This document shows, piece by piece, positions 34,501 to 48,877 of a stretch of 64,000 bases of DNA. Source of the DNA: Brachycybe producta (Eukaryota; Arthropoda; Diplopoda; Playtdesmida; Andrognathidae); assembly GCA_036925085.1 (NCBI GenBank), contig JAUPFP010000033.1, positions 1,100,501 to 1,164,500 on the forward strand. Direction: 5' to 3'. Under the pieces are notes generated by a model, which saw nothing but the letters and a program-made list of their open reading frames with translations, searched no databases and had not been told where the DNA came from. The number at the start of each line of letters is the position of its first letter. Position 1 is the first letter of the stretch. Position numbers and translations under genes: made by a program.

Positions 34501-37500
34501 GCCAATTACTGTAACTGATTAGAACCGGTTCACCGGCATAGGTCGAAACCGATAACTGGTTCCGAAAAACGTAGATCCGGTTCGATTCTAGCATTTACCA
34601 CCTCTTAATTCTAATGTGTTGCACAAACCTGCTGAAGTTTTCCTGGGTTTTTAAAATTATTTTAATGGCTGTTTTTTTGGCTTAGCTCGTACTTAATGGA
34701 GTTTAACATAAAGAGTTAGTAATTTGCGACTTTGAAATACTTTTTAAAAATATAACCACACTTACCAATTTTTTGTCATTCTATCACTCGATCAGCACAT
34801 ATATTTAAGGTGCACATTGCACTTTGAACCATCAAAATAGGACAACTTTAAATATGAAAAATAAACATATTGCCGCCGCGACTGTGTAAATTTTAAAAAG
34901 TAACGTTTTTTCTTTAACATTGGATCTATGGGTTCAATAGAAAAACGATGCTATCGCTCTTTGAGGAGATTTTTCGAAGTAATTTAGTGATGTAGCATCT
35001 TCAATGCACATTGCATAAAATAATGCTTGAAAATCACTTTCACTTTCAAAAAAAAAAAAAACCAACTAATTTATCTTCGTTTTGTTTTGGTTGATAAACC
35101 AAACAAGAATGTTTTGTAGAACAACAATAATTCCTTTTTCACTGCCATTTTTGAATCGAAACCCTTATCTTCTTTCCCCTTCCCCCCTCCCCTCCTCTAC
35201 ATGCCATACTATTTAGGAATTTTCATAAAAAAACAACAACAAAATTGAACAAATACATAAATAACAATAAAAGTGCCCTTTTAAGTAGTAGTATGGCCTA
35301 TAAAAAATACGTATAGATTATATATTGGTTTGGTCAATAAAAAACTAATAATAATAAGCCACAACTGAGACAGAATTGAACATCATAATATGAGAATATA
35401 AAACACAAAAGAAAATTCATTTCTTGTGGTTTATTTATAATAAAGAATAGAAGAAGAAAAAAAAAAAGAACAAGGTGAATGAAGAGAAAAAGCGGAAGAA
35501 GAAGGTTTTCATCATTAAGAAATATAAACCAAGAGATAGGAATAAGACAGACATTCCTCCAATTTAGGAGAAGAAAACAAAATATTACTAACAAGAAGAG
35601 AAAGAATGAGATTTTCTCATTTCAAAAATAAAAGGAAATGTCCAAAGGAAACTAATATAAAAAAAAATAACAATGGAGAGATGAGAAAAGGATGCTAATT
35701 TACTTTTTATTAAAGAATTAGTAAAGTTCTCTCAATTCCCCTCTCAACAAAACAAGGATTCCATGGGAACAAGGACAAGAAGAACACCAAAACACAATTG
35801 TAGAAGAAACCTTCGAAGAGAATCGAAACCTTTTTCCTTTCTTAACCTAACAATCAAATATAACCTTCCTAACTGTGCTGTCATTTTCAATATCCATCAA
35901 CCATCATCATGTGCGGGATTATATAAAAGTTGCTTTCACCGTAAGATTGAAGCTTGTGACGTCAGAAGGGTTGACAAAATTGTTTAGGATTGTGTTATTC
36001 AAGCTTGGAACACAAAATACAGAATTTTACTGTGGAAAATAAATGAGGAAATTCGGGTTGCGTCCCCTCTTTATTGAGAAATTTGATTTGGTCGAACATT
36101 TTAAGACAGAAAAATCATACAACGGAAAAAGTTGTCGACCTTTTTCGTTGACTTTTGTAACAAGAAAATTTTTCTCATTTGTGATTTTCTGAACGGAATT
36201 CCGCTTGTGTGTTTCAGGCTTTAGTTGTCTAATGCCTTGTAGACACATCGAGTTAAATGAATTCAAATTAAATGTGTTTAGGTGAATTATACGGAATCCA
36301 GTTAAGGACATGAACCAAATAAAAATTGACTTTAATTATTAATATTTTTAAATTGAAATACTAAATCAATATTTTAATGTCAATAGTTTATATAATTAGA
36401 TTTCAGTATTAACTCAATATTTTCAGATTATTAACTGAATTAAATTGAATTCGACATATTGTTTGTTTGTCCTTCACAGGGCTCTGTAGAACACGTTTAT
36501 TATTTAAATGCATTTAAATTATCAGGTGTGTGTTACTAAGTATAACAGGAAAGCAATGATAGCAAATGTACCCACAACAGCTTAATTAACAGGATTCGTG
36601 CATTCTTTTATTACCCCTTTAAGTAATCTAAAACTTTTTAACCTAGTTAAAACTAGTTAAGGAATCAACTCAATTAAGGTATTTTACCATAAACTTCAAA
36701 CTTCTTTTAAAATTTATTACTAAAAAAAACTGCCCCCATTCGCGCTGTTCATTGTTCAACTTACTACCAATTTACTACCAAAGGAATTCTTTGAAGGCGG
36801 TTTTAAAAAATGTAAACGGCGTTTGATTAATTCTTTCTTTCAGGTACAAATTTTAAAGATAAAACTTGAAAGTATTTTAAAAACTAGAAGGGTAGTTCAA
36901 TCACTTCAGGATAATTTCACACTTAAAAAGCTTATTTTTTGAAAGATACCAGCATAAAAAACACCCTTAAGCGATTGAGCTATACCTTACCTACCCTTCT
37001 AGTTTCTAAAACAATTTATAGTTTCTCCTTAATTTTGTTCTTCTGATAAAACAGAATAATCAAAAAAGAGTTCGAAAATCAGCTGGTTCCTAAAGTTGTA
37101 AATAAACTATTAATTAATTCTGGGGCTTGTCAATCCTTTCGTTTTCTTTTGATGTTTTTTTGTTTGTTAAACCACGATTGACAAGCCAAAATTGACCGTC
37201 TATTTTACAGCTTAAACCCATTTTAATTTTATAAAACCAAACACATTTTAATGAAAAAGTTCAGAAATGTAATCAGCACATGTGAACTTAGCCAATTGTT
37301 AAGATTCGACTAGAAAAAGTACTTTTGTAATTAGTACATTTACTAGTACCGGTATTCAAAGAGTGCCACAACCACCCATTTGGAGTGTTTGCTGCCATTA
37401 TCTTTGTTCATATAGCAACACATTGCCCAAAACGGTTAAAAACTGGAAAATACTTTTTTTGTTTTTGTTGTTAACATTACTAAGATAGGAGGAGTTTGGT

Positions 37501-39495
37501 ATATTAATAGCCAAGAAATACACACCCTTTAAAATGATAATAGAAGATGGGATCATAATATGAAGACAAGACCAGACAGACAGACAGACACAGAATGTCA
37601 TGATTTTCACAATGCAATTTTAAAGAGATGGAGAGACAGACACACACACACACACAAAAAAAATGGCTACCTCTTTTGTTGGTTAATGGGGCATTATGAC
37701 AGGATTCGTCTATTCATAAAAACTTTTTTTGCAGAAAGAGTGAGAGAACACGCAATTATCCATGCTGTCAAATGAAGAGAGAGAGAGAGTGAAAAAAATA
37801 CCTAATGTCATCTTCAAGTAACTATAGGCCTAAGAAAAATACCATCAAATAAAAAAATGGCAACCTTTAGAGAAATAACAATAAGCCAAAGTGGATACAT
37901 CTTTTTTTTTTGTTTTGTTTGACATTGTGCGTCCATTTCAGTAGGTCTACTTCTATTTTCATTCCATACCCTCCTCCCCCTCCTCCTCCTTTTCCAAATT
38001 TTATCCATTAGTAAAAAAAAAACCAACCTCCTCCACCATGTTTTTTCCATCCATCTCACCTTTTTTTTGTGTCTACCTGTAATATCTAAAGACTTTTCCC
38101 CTTGTCCACATTATTATTAAAATTATTATTATGCAAACGCACGCACACATGTAGTAGTAGTCTATATTGTAGATAATATGTGCTTAAATTAAAAGCTTCA
38201 AAGTCGGCTATAATTTTATTAAAGTCTGTTATTATTAAGTGTGAGAAAAGAAACATTTTATCTCAAAAACAAAAAGTACCAGTAACTAAGCAACCTGTTG
38301 CATACGAACTTTTAAAACATCCCTTGGTTATTACTTCAGCTACTTATAACAATAGGTGCTGTTTTACATTAAAATTCGTACTGTAGAGATGTCAAAGATT
38401 CGGAACCAACCGGTTGAACCGGTTCGCCAATCACTGGAACTGATAGAACTCGTTCGCCAATCACTGGAACTGATAGAACCGGTTCGCCAATCACTGGAAC
38501 TGATAGAACCAGTTCGCCAATTACTGAAACTGGTAGAACCAGTTCGCCAATTATTGGAACTGATAGAACTGGTTCCCCAGTATAGGACGAATTGATAAGA
38601 ACTGGTTCTGAACCAAGTAGATTCGGTTCGGTTTTCTAAACCTTTGCCACCTCTAACTAATATGCTGTGCAAATCTGCTAATGCCTATTGAGTACTGGTT
38701 CTGATCAGTTCGTCGATCTTGACGAACCGGTTCAAATACCATTAGCAGATTTGCACAGTGACATTAAAACAAAATGTGCTATACCGCAATATTGCGCATA
38801 TATGCACATAATTTGTCGCACAAATCTGCTAATGCATATTAGGAACTGGTTCATCAAAATCGACGAACTGATCAAAAAAACCGGGCTTCCAAAACTCCGA
38901 ACCACAAACCAATTAAACCGGTTCCGAACCGAATAGAAACGGATCGGTTCTATGTATGCACTGCCACCTCTTAATTCCTAGCTCTCTACTTGTGACTTGG
39001 CAATCATTAACAATAAGAATCTAAGTAATTATTACAGTTGAAAATTTTAATAAAAATCGTCTTTTTTCTGTTTTGTGCAACTCTCTCTGTCTCTCTCTCT
39101 CTGTCTCTCTCTGGGAATGACGAGATTTTAAGTTTTTAACAAAGAAGTCTATGGAAAATCCACTGCATTTGAAATTGTAAGTTCGTTTCCAGTGCTGTTC
39201 TAAAGAACCGAGACGGAAAATATTTCGTGTTATCCGTTTTCGTGTTAAACGGTTTTCACTATACATTAATATTATATAAAAGAATATCACACAACAATGA
39301 CTTTTAAAATTTTCTATCATAAACAATAAAATACATAGGTTGGCCGTACACAAAAGGTTAACTCTCAAATGGAAAGACTGTTGTTGTTTTCTTGTGAATT
39401 GTCCGTCTCGACATCCCTTTCGATCTTCTCCCCGCCGAACACAACAACTTACAACATGTAATTACAATCTCATTCCAACCCCCTTTTTTCCATCA

Positions 39496-39533
<38 letters not shown>

Positions 39534-42500
39534 CTTTAAAAATTTAAAAATGAAAAACCTCAAAAATGAACAACGAAAAAAAGAGACAAAAAAAAACCCA
39601 TGTCCGTCCCTTTAAGAAATTACAACAATCTTATATTATTCACTAGCAACTATTATTTTTAAGACACGAAACTTGAGAAATCAACACGTGTACGGTTTAT
39701 AATATTATTTGAAATACACGCACACGTAACAGATGTGTAATAAATAAACGCAATGTGCGTATTGCAACAACAATGCCGAATTATAATAATACAATGGAGT
39801 GAGACAATGGCTTAAAAAAACTTACAATTTGTCCTTTTTGTGTGTGTGTGTGTGACAACGCAAACGCTAATGTTAACGTACTTGCTGCAACTGATGCATG
39901 ACAAAGAGGGTGCATTTGAAAACGCCTATATAGCTCTTAGTTGCGCATTTGTAAAATGCATTGAAATTGTCTACAAATCCGTGTCAGCTTTTAACAACAG
40001 CAGCAGCAGCAGCATTGGGTTTAAATTTTCAATGGCTGCGCGCATTTATATATTTTTTTTTTATATTTGCAATGCAGGTTATTTTTTTTTACTCGCTAAT
40101 TTATGTTTGTTTGTCCACTGCCACCTTCTGAAATATTTGAAAAATACTCCACACTGCACGAGGATTGGAGGAACCCATGACCAACATTACCAATGGACTG
40201 AGACCACTAACCACTACACCAACAAGACAAGACTCAATTACAGCTTGTTTTACTTTTTACACCATTTTTTTTTATAAAAGCGAGTATCACAAAAAAACAA
40301 ACATGTTTTTTTGTTTAATTTTCTTGTTTTTGTAATTATATACTGACAATGCGCATCTGGCAGCACTTGAATCTGAAGATCCCTCTGCCATAGGCCAACT
40401 GGCTGTCTGTAGAGTATTTTTTTGTAGATTTTGTAATTTACAAAATATACGACTCAATTAAGATTGCATTACCCATAATGCATCTTAACATTAAGTCTTG
40501 AATTCAAATCACTCTTGTAGAGTCCTAACAATCGTCTGCTTTTCCTAGTTGTCTTACAATAAGAGTGACTTGTAGTCGATTTCAAACAACAAAAAAAACT
40601 AAATGAAAGGTACCTACCTATGTTGTGTCTGTTCTCAAATGCACCCATTGTATAGCAATGAAGGAATACTTCATTCAAGTCCTCTTTTTCTATACTATAT
40701 GTGTGTTAAGAATGCAAGTATAGATCATTTATTTTGTCCCTGTAACATTAGATGGCGCCACTAGCCCTCTCCCCATAGAAATGTACTGACACGCTTCAAC
40801 TCTTGACGTCATTGCTATTTCTTCACGTGCTCTCTCTTCACTTATATTGTGTTCTGGGTGTAAGTTTGTCCACGTGCTCTGATAATTCAGGTTGTTTTGG
40901 ACGCGCTTTTAGAGCTAAAAGGCTGTATTCTATTTCATTTATTGGCAAGTGGAGTTTGCCACACCTATGGAGGGTTGCAGGCGCCATCTACCTTGCATTT
41001 ACAAAAGTATTTTTTTCTTTTTTCTATGGAGCCCCCTCTTAAAGCTGACAAATAGTACAGAAAGAAATGCTTGAGATGGGCCGTCACATCACTTAACCCC
41101 AATGAGCTCCAATTTTGAATAGATTTAATCGGGAACTGAGAATTGCATTTCAAGTTCCTTGAAATACAGTGGATTCTATGAGTAAAAAGTTCGAAACCAC
41201 AATGTTTTGAAGCTTGAGAGAGAGAGAGAGACCACAATTTTCTCCAAATTATAGCAAAAAGATTTTGCAATTTTACCTCTATAAACGGGTTTCTCAATTG
41301 TTAGCGAATTCCAAATGTGACGTGCGATTTACTTGCATTAAACATGAGAAAACCGATTTAGTTTTTTCCAAAAAAAAAAAAAAAAAAACTAAATTTGAAA
41401 CCGTTTTGTCGGATAATGTAAACATTCAAAGACATTGAGATCCCAAGTGAAGATTGAAGCCTGAAAATTTGAAAACAAAACCACTAAAACATCATCTTAT
41501 CATAAAGACCTCCCCCTTCCAACCCTCAGAAAAATTCCATAGATCCATCACTTAGTGTGTGTCAATTACTACACATCCCCATATGCTGATGGATCCTTTT
41601 TCAAGACCTAACAACTATTTCCAGTGTAACAAAACTATAATAAAACCAACCAAAAAAAAAAAGAGCTAAAAATTGGTTCAACAACAATTCATCAACCACA
41701 CAATTGAGTACCCAACACAAATATTGTTGTAATGGGCCAATTTCATAATGTTATTAGGTCAATTTTGACCTAAAAACATACTGAGAAGAAGTAGTTTCAA
41801 CTTTCTAGAGCCTAGTTCGCACTTGGCTACAAAGATAAGCGATAATGTAGTAGAACTGTCTATTGACTACTAAGATACAGTTGCTACACTTTGTATCTAG
41901 ACATTTTGTAATTTTCTAAATCAGGGATAGTCTCTGTCACCCCATGTGTCTCTCCGTGACATGTTCACTCCTTGATGACTATAAAAACTGATTGACAAGT
42001 TTTTTTTTTTGGTCTCGCAACATGTCCACACTATGAAACGTTGCACAACATTGTTTTCATAATTTCCATTTTATATGGAAGAACAAGACTTGCGAATTTT
42101 GACTCGCAACAGTCTTTAAACTTCCAAACATTATCTCTAGACAGTTTAGCGACTGTGTCTCGACAGTCGCTACAGAAGGCCAGATACTAATGTTGCGCGA
42201 CTTTGTATCCAAGTGTGTACTAGGCTTAATAGTTAATGTTACTTTTTAAAAAAAAAAAAAAAAAAAAAAAGAAGTCAACATCAATTGAAAGCTATCATCT
42301 AAAAATTTAAACTAAAAATCACTAACTATTAGATTTCAGTAAATACAGTCCTTCACCTTTTTTCCCCTCGATCCCCTAATTCCTTCTAAACAAGGATAAA
42401 AAGAAGGCCAAAAACATTTTCCGAAAACAAAGAGGCGAGACACAGCAGCCTCCAATTTCTCTCTCTCTCTCTCTCTCCACCCTCAGACAACTCAAAACCC

Positions 42501-42676
42501 ATCATTTTGGCTTCATAAGAAAATTAAATGGACGCCTGCTTGCCTGTGCCTGGTCCTCAGGCCTGCCTGCCTTCTTAGTTATTACTTTTCATTTTCCCCC
42601 TTTTTTCTCTCTCCTCCTTCCTTTCCTGTCAAAATTGTGTCTGACATTAAAGAAATTATCATCAAGAGTCTTTCAC

Positions 42677-42726
<50 letters not shown>

Positions 42727-45700
42727 AGAAGAGAGAGATAGAATACCCCTACATTAAAAATGATAAAACTCCCATTTTTTATTGGGATGGGATTGCGAAA
42801 GGGGGCTCAGGAGGGGGAGAAGTAAAAGTGATTGGCATATTGAATCACATACACATAAAAACACAGGTGAAACAAAACAAAATGCATGGTCAGCTATAGG
42901 CTAGACTTAGGTGCTCTTGATGTGTAATGTATCTATATGTTACTGTCAATCTGCGGAATCAGTCAATCTGCAGATTGCCTAGGCCATCTACAAAACTAAC
43001 CAACATGCTAGTGAATCTACCAAAATACAACACCTAAAATGTATTGCACTTTGTAGATTCACACTAGCAGGTTGGTTGTTTTACAGGTTTGCCTTGACAA
43101 TCTGCAGATTTACTGATTCTGCAGATTGACAGTAACATATGAACACTTTGGTTCAATGTTGCTGTTGTGTCAAGTCTTTTAAAGGGGATTTTTTTTGTTG
43201 CAATAACAAAAGCATCCTCCTCCCTCTCTAATCTCATCAATTGATGATGATGATAATAATGGCAAAAAAAAAAGTAAAAGATATAAAAATAAAAAGGTGG
43301 AGAGGAAAGAAATCGAGACATAGTTCTAAAAAAAATAACAGTAAAATAACCTCTAACTCCACCCTCCTTTCAAACAAAAAAGGAAAGAAAAAAAAAAGCC
43401 AGAAAATTAGGTCAAGTTATTGGTCAAAAGTGACCAAAACATCAAACTTATCTATATTTCCTCTACCCTCCTCCTCCCACATTTATCCTTTTTTGAAATA
43501 TTTTATATCAATTTGAACAAAATTGTTTTTTTTTTTTGGAAAAAATATCAGCCCTAATACCTAGTACACACACCTGATAATTTAAATGCATTCAAATAAT
43601 AAACATGTTCTACAGAGCCCTGTGAAGGACAAACAAACAATATGTCGTCGAATTCAATTAAAAAAACTATTGACATTAAAATATTGATTTAGTATTTCAA
43701 TTTAAAATATTAACAATAAAGTCAATTTTTATTTGGGTTTATGTCCTTAACTGGATTCCGTATAATTCACCTAAACACATTTAATTTGGATTCATTTAAC
43801 TCATGTGTTGTGTACAACGTATAAAGGTGTTGTAACTAATACCTTGTACACACATGAGTTAAATGAATTCAAATTAATTTCTGCTCTAAAATATTTTTAG
43901 AGCAGAAATTGGCCTGCAATAGGAACTAACCTTTTTTTTTTAGCCATTTTTGCGTAAAATTATCTGATTTTTATTATTATTATTAATGAATCATCATTAA
44001 AAACCATCGACAAAAAATGGGCCACAGCTCCACACACCTCCTTTTATAGATAAGATATTGTTTTTAATAAATCAATCAATCGTTATAATAAGAGGCGAGC
44101 CCAAGTAAGAATTTATACCAAAACGTGGTTCTCCAAGGAGCCAGCCCCACAAAAGGTGTACATTTTTAAACCCACCCTTTATTTCTATCTATCTGACCTA
44201 TTGCCATTAAGAGTACTTACTCACTGGTTTCAATGTGAAAAAAAAACCCTCTAAATTCCGTTATTGTTCAATATATTATCCATTTTTTTAAATGGATAAT
44301 AATAATAAACCTACTCCTCCTCCTCCTCCCTATACTATACAGATAACCTCAGCAATAATAATTTCTCTTCCATATTTTTTACCCTACATTTTGCTTTCTA
44401 CCCCATAATCATTATTATTTTTTTTAAAAAATCCTAAAAACTAAAAAAAAAATTGTATTTATAACGTTTTTCTATGTTTTTTTTTTTCTCTTCTCAAACA
44501 TTTTCAAGAAAATATCTATGAAATAAAGGTGGCTGGATATATATTTGTTTTGTTTTTATCTCCTCTGATGGCGCCACTATAGTGGTTGTATGTTTTATAT
44601 AAGATGTCTCTTGCTTTCACCTGCAGTTTTGCAAAAATTTATAATTTTTAAAGCAAACGTTTTTTTTTTAGAAGAAACAATACTGAAAAAAAAAATGCTT
44701 TAGAAACTAGAATAGTTGATGATAAATGATAATCCTAATAGTTTTTTTTTTCCTGATGACATCTTTCAAAATAAACTTTTTCATAAAATGCCAATATAAC
44801 CCCCCCCCCCCAAAAAACGGGCCATTTTCAAACTGAATTATAAAATGTTTTATTTTTTAAGATATTGGGGTTATGAATTTTTTGTTGTATTTTTCATAAT
44901 GTTGTTTCTAGAAAAAAAAAAAAAACGTTCGCTTGACATTTTTACGTCCAAATTTTTCCAAAAAAAAAAAAGACAGCCATGAAACTTAGCTTTAGCTACT
45001 ACAGTGGCGCCATCTTGAGAAAGGAGGTGAAGGACAAAAAAACAAAATAAATATCTATTCAGCCACCTTAACCTTTTCGAACACAAAAATAGTAAATTTT
45101 TATAAAACAGATGGCGCTTTTGTCGTAATAATTTACTGCCTTTTATATATGTTTCATTCTTTTGTTGTTCACTCAACATGATTTCAGTTTTATTACCATT
45201 ATATATATATATAATATGAGTATTTTTTTGTTCATCGTTTATACGATCATAAAAAGACGAAGCTCAGATAGAGAGATGACCCATCCCTCCCTCCCTCCCT
45301 CCCTTTCTAACAAGATGGTCAGTCTGTCTGTCTGTCCAATCTCACCATATGATTCTTTTCTACATCAAATTGCAAGCAATAAAACAAACACACAAAACGC
45401 ATAGAGAATAGAAATCGGACATCATTTTTTTTATATAGAAAAATCCTCCTCCTCCTTCTTCTATGGATATATTATTATTATTATTATACTCATATATACA
45501 GTGTGTATAAATCCATAACAAAAATATAAAAGCTTTTATGTCTAGGCTCAATCAAGAGAAAAAGAGAGATGACCACCATCAAATGCAAATAAATGACCAA
45601 TTCTCCTTCCACCCCCCCCCCCCCCTCTCTCTCTCTCTGTCCAGTAAAAATGATTCCCCTTCATCATCATAAATATTATTGTCTCAATTTGGTGGTCATC

Positions 45701-46868
45701 ATCCTCATCATAGTTCGTCTTCTTCATCTCCATCAATCACAGATCCTCACTGCCTTAAAATGGACATCAATAAAGTTTGAAAACTAATACTCACAAGATG
45801 GCATTGCCATACTTGTCAACTCAAGATTACTGGCTGAATCATTTAAATGAACAACCAGTCTGTGTTATACAAATGCTGCTTCTTTCTTTTTGTCAACAAT
45901 CATTGGGTACTTGCCCAGAGCAAGTTAAAATTGTTGCTTACAATGCTGCAGCATGTGGAATCTCCACTTTGTAGCGTTAACTCATGCAGTGGAAATGGTC
46001 CAGCATAGCACAGCATGAGATTTGTCTGTAGCAGACATAAGTTTACCGATAGTGTTACTGAATTTCTGGTGGAGCTTCATTGGAATACTTTAGCTCATTG
46101 TAGATCACAAATTAGTTTGCGTATGTGGTCAATGTCTCAAATGTTCGAGGTGCCCATGACTGTAACCGGAGTCCACAGTTTTCTGGAACTTGCACGTTAC
46201 TATCAAAGAGTTTCGGTGAAGAACTTCGCTAAAGTAGCAAGGGCACTCATGCACTGCACGAGTTAAATAAAAAAAGCTGCGTCTTTCGAGTGGTCGATGT
46301 GTCCAACCTCCATGTTAAGTTTATTTTCCGAACAGATATCCCAGTAACCGATAGCGAAATAAAATCTGCTATCCATTACTGGCAAGCAGATTGCTCAAAT
46401 TCACCATTTCAAGGCACAAATTCTTCCCAAATTGCCTCTAACGATATGGGCAATTCAAGGCATAATAAGTTGACGGCGCCATCTGTTATTATTTTTCTGA
46501 ATCAATTCTCGTCTAAAGGCAGACACCTTTATTTAAATAACACAACCAGTAATCTTGAGGTGACATATGGTACACACATATCTATAGTTAAATAATCCCC
46601 ATTTTTGTATCCTCTCTCTCTCTCTCACCCTCTGAAATATAAAAAAAAAATGATTGTGCTGCATTTTCTTATGGTTAAAGGCCCTGAGGAGGATAAGAAT
46701 GTCAAAAAACTATTTCAAAAGAACCCAGGTTCCAATAAGGTTATGGGTCGTACTCTCTCTCTCTCTCTCTCTCTCTCTCGACATCCATACATCGTCCTGA
46801 CACTTTTTACGACCGTAAAGTTATTTACGCAAAGCCGTTACCTTTACAGCTTTTTTTTTTACTTCTTC

Positions 46869-46900
<32 letters not shown>

Positions 46901-48846
46901 TTCTCTGACTCTCAGAAATCGTAAAAAAAAACCGACAATTTTTTTTTTATTTCTCTGAAGTATTTTTGTATTGAAATCAATTGAAACGCGAGAAAAAAAA
47001 TTCCATTTCTAAAACTTTCCAAAAAAAAATAACTAAATAAAATGGCGACACATTTCTTTATTCAACAAAAAATTTGGAAAAAAAAAAAAACTATCAACTT
47101 TCAAAATAATTTCTAGAAAAATTGTTTAAACTTCAAATTTGCATTAATCATGTATAATTTAAACATGATTAATGCAAATGTGAAGTTTGAGCAATTTTTG
47201 TAAAAAATAAAATTCGAATTTTAACCACAACTTAGTTAAGTAAAATAATTAGGCCTATAGTCGAAAGCTTTTGAAATATTCACAAAAAAAAAACAAGCGG
47301 AAGTGTAAACCACATAAAAAATTCAGTAGTTTTTAAGTTTTCCTTCCGTTTTGTATCTTTTTCTGTTGCATAAAATCACCAAAAATGAAAACTACAAAAA
47401 ATAATTTGATGGCGAACACAAATGAGAGCGACATCTAGTGACTTGAGTTGATTAAATCGTTGTATTCAGATGGCTATCATTTTTTATTGGTCGATATGAA
47501 CAAAATATAACAAAAAAAAATTGCTAAAATCCCATAATAATAGTCTGTATACGTGTTTCGTCAAGCCATCAACTCAAACCACTTGATGGCGCTGCAACAC
47601 ACTGCCTTGCCGCGGCAAGTTCAGTTGGCTCAGCCCTTGTTATGACGACTGGCAACTTATTATTGGCTGGTTATGAAGTCTGACGTCACATGCTCCGCCC
47701 TTTTCAACGTCAGACTACATAACCAGCCAATTAGAAGTTGTCAGTCGTCATAACAAGGGCGGAGCAAACTGAAGTTTTGACCTATTTCTAACTGCCTGTC
47801 TCCCATAATGTTTCCATACAATATTTGATTGTAATTCTCAATAGTCCCCTTTCTTTCTTTTCTGAGCTTGTCACAAGTTTGGTTTTGATTTTAACTCAAA
47901 ATTTCGTCAAAATAAGTTTTTCTCCCCTCTTACATTTTTTTAAACTTAAACTCTTATGTAAGACTTTTTATGGAACTATAAAGTGACGAATTTTACTGTA
48001 GTTTTTCAATGACGATCAGTGAGGACTCTCCTCCATCCTCCACACACCCTGGATCCCAACCCATCCATATATACTGTATACAGTTAAATCTGTTTCTAGC
48101 CAATATAAATTCACCCCTGTCTCTTCTCAATATAATTGCATACAACATTGAAAGAAATATAAAAGGAGAATAAAAATTTCAGGAAGAAGAGAAATAAATA
48201 AAATGGTAACAAACAAGAGCCACACACACAAATACAAAGTTAAGACAAGACATTCCCAACTCTTAGAGAATTTTGTAGAAGAAAAAAAAAACCTCGTGAA
48301 TTTATAAAAACATAGAATGAAATTAAGGTACCAATAGCCAAAAGAAGAAGAAGAAAATCAATATATATAAAAAAAATCCTGTGGTAAAGATATTAAAGAA
48401 AAAAAAAGGGGGGGATAAAAGGATGTTGAAGGTGGAAGAGAAAGGGGGTTAAAAAAAAAAGAACTGGGATTAAATGGCCTCGTAAAACAAGTTCCAAGAT
48501 ACTGGATTAAGTTGCCAATATCCAGTGGACATCATTACATGAGTTTCATCAATATATAGAAGGAAGAGCAGCACTACTACTACTACTAGTAGTAGTAGTA
48601 GTAACTGACCATCAGTGACCACTACACCACCCACCTAAATAATGTAATTCAATACAAAATCTCCTCTCTTTTCTATCTGTTTCAACAAGACCCCTCCCTC
48701 CAAACATAATCAAACTCACCCCCACCCCCTTTTCCTAACAACCAAACCCAACTAACCCCCTTAAGAGTTCATTCAATGACCACCATATTTCTTGAAGACA
48801 ACTTGATTGAATTCCAACATCACCCTATTCTACCCTTCTTATCCAA

Positions 48847-48877
<31 letters not shown>

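Noticed and set aside
38364-38672. Open frames with regular [10 protein letters not shown] and [10 protein letters not shown] repeats
   Set aside because: Translation of a 30-bp minisatellite, whose unit length is a multiple of three; no evidence of a gene.
45798-45974. Open frame [16 protein letters not shown] as a host gene
   Set aside because: Short, next to a broken Gypsy-like pol fragment, and no host domain. Kept only as part of the retrotransposon region.
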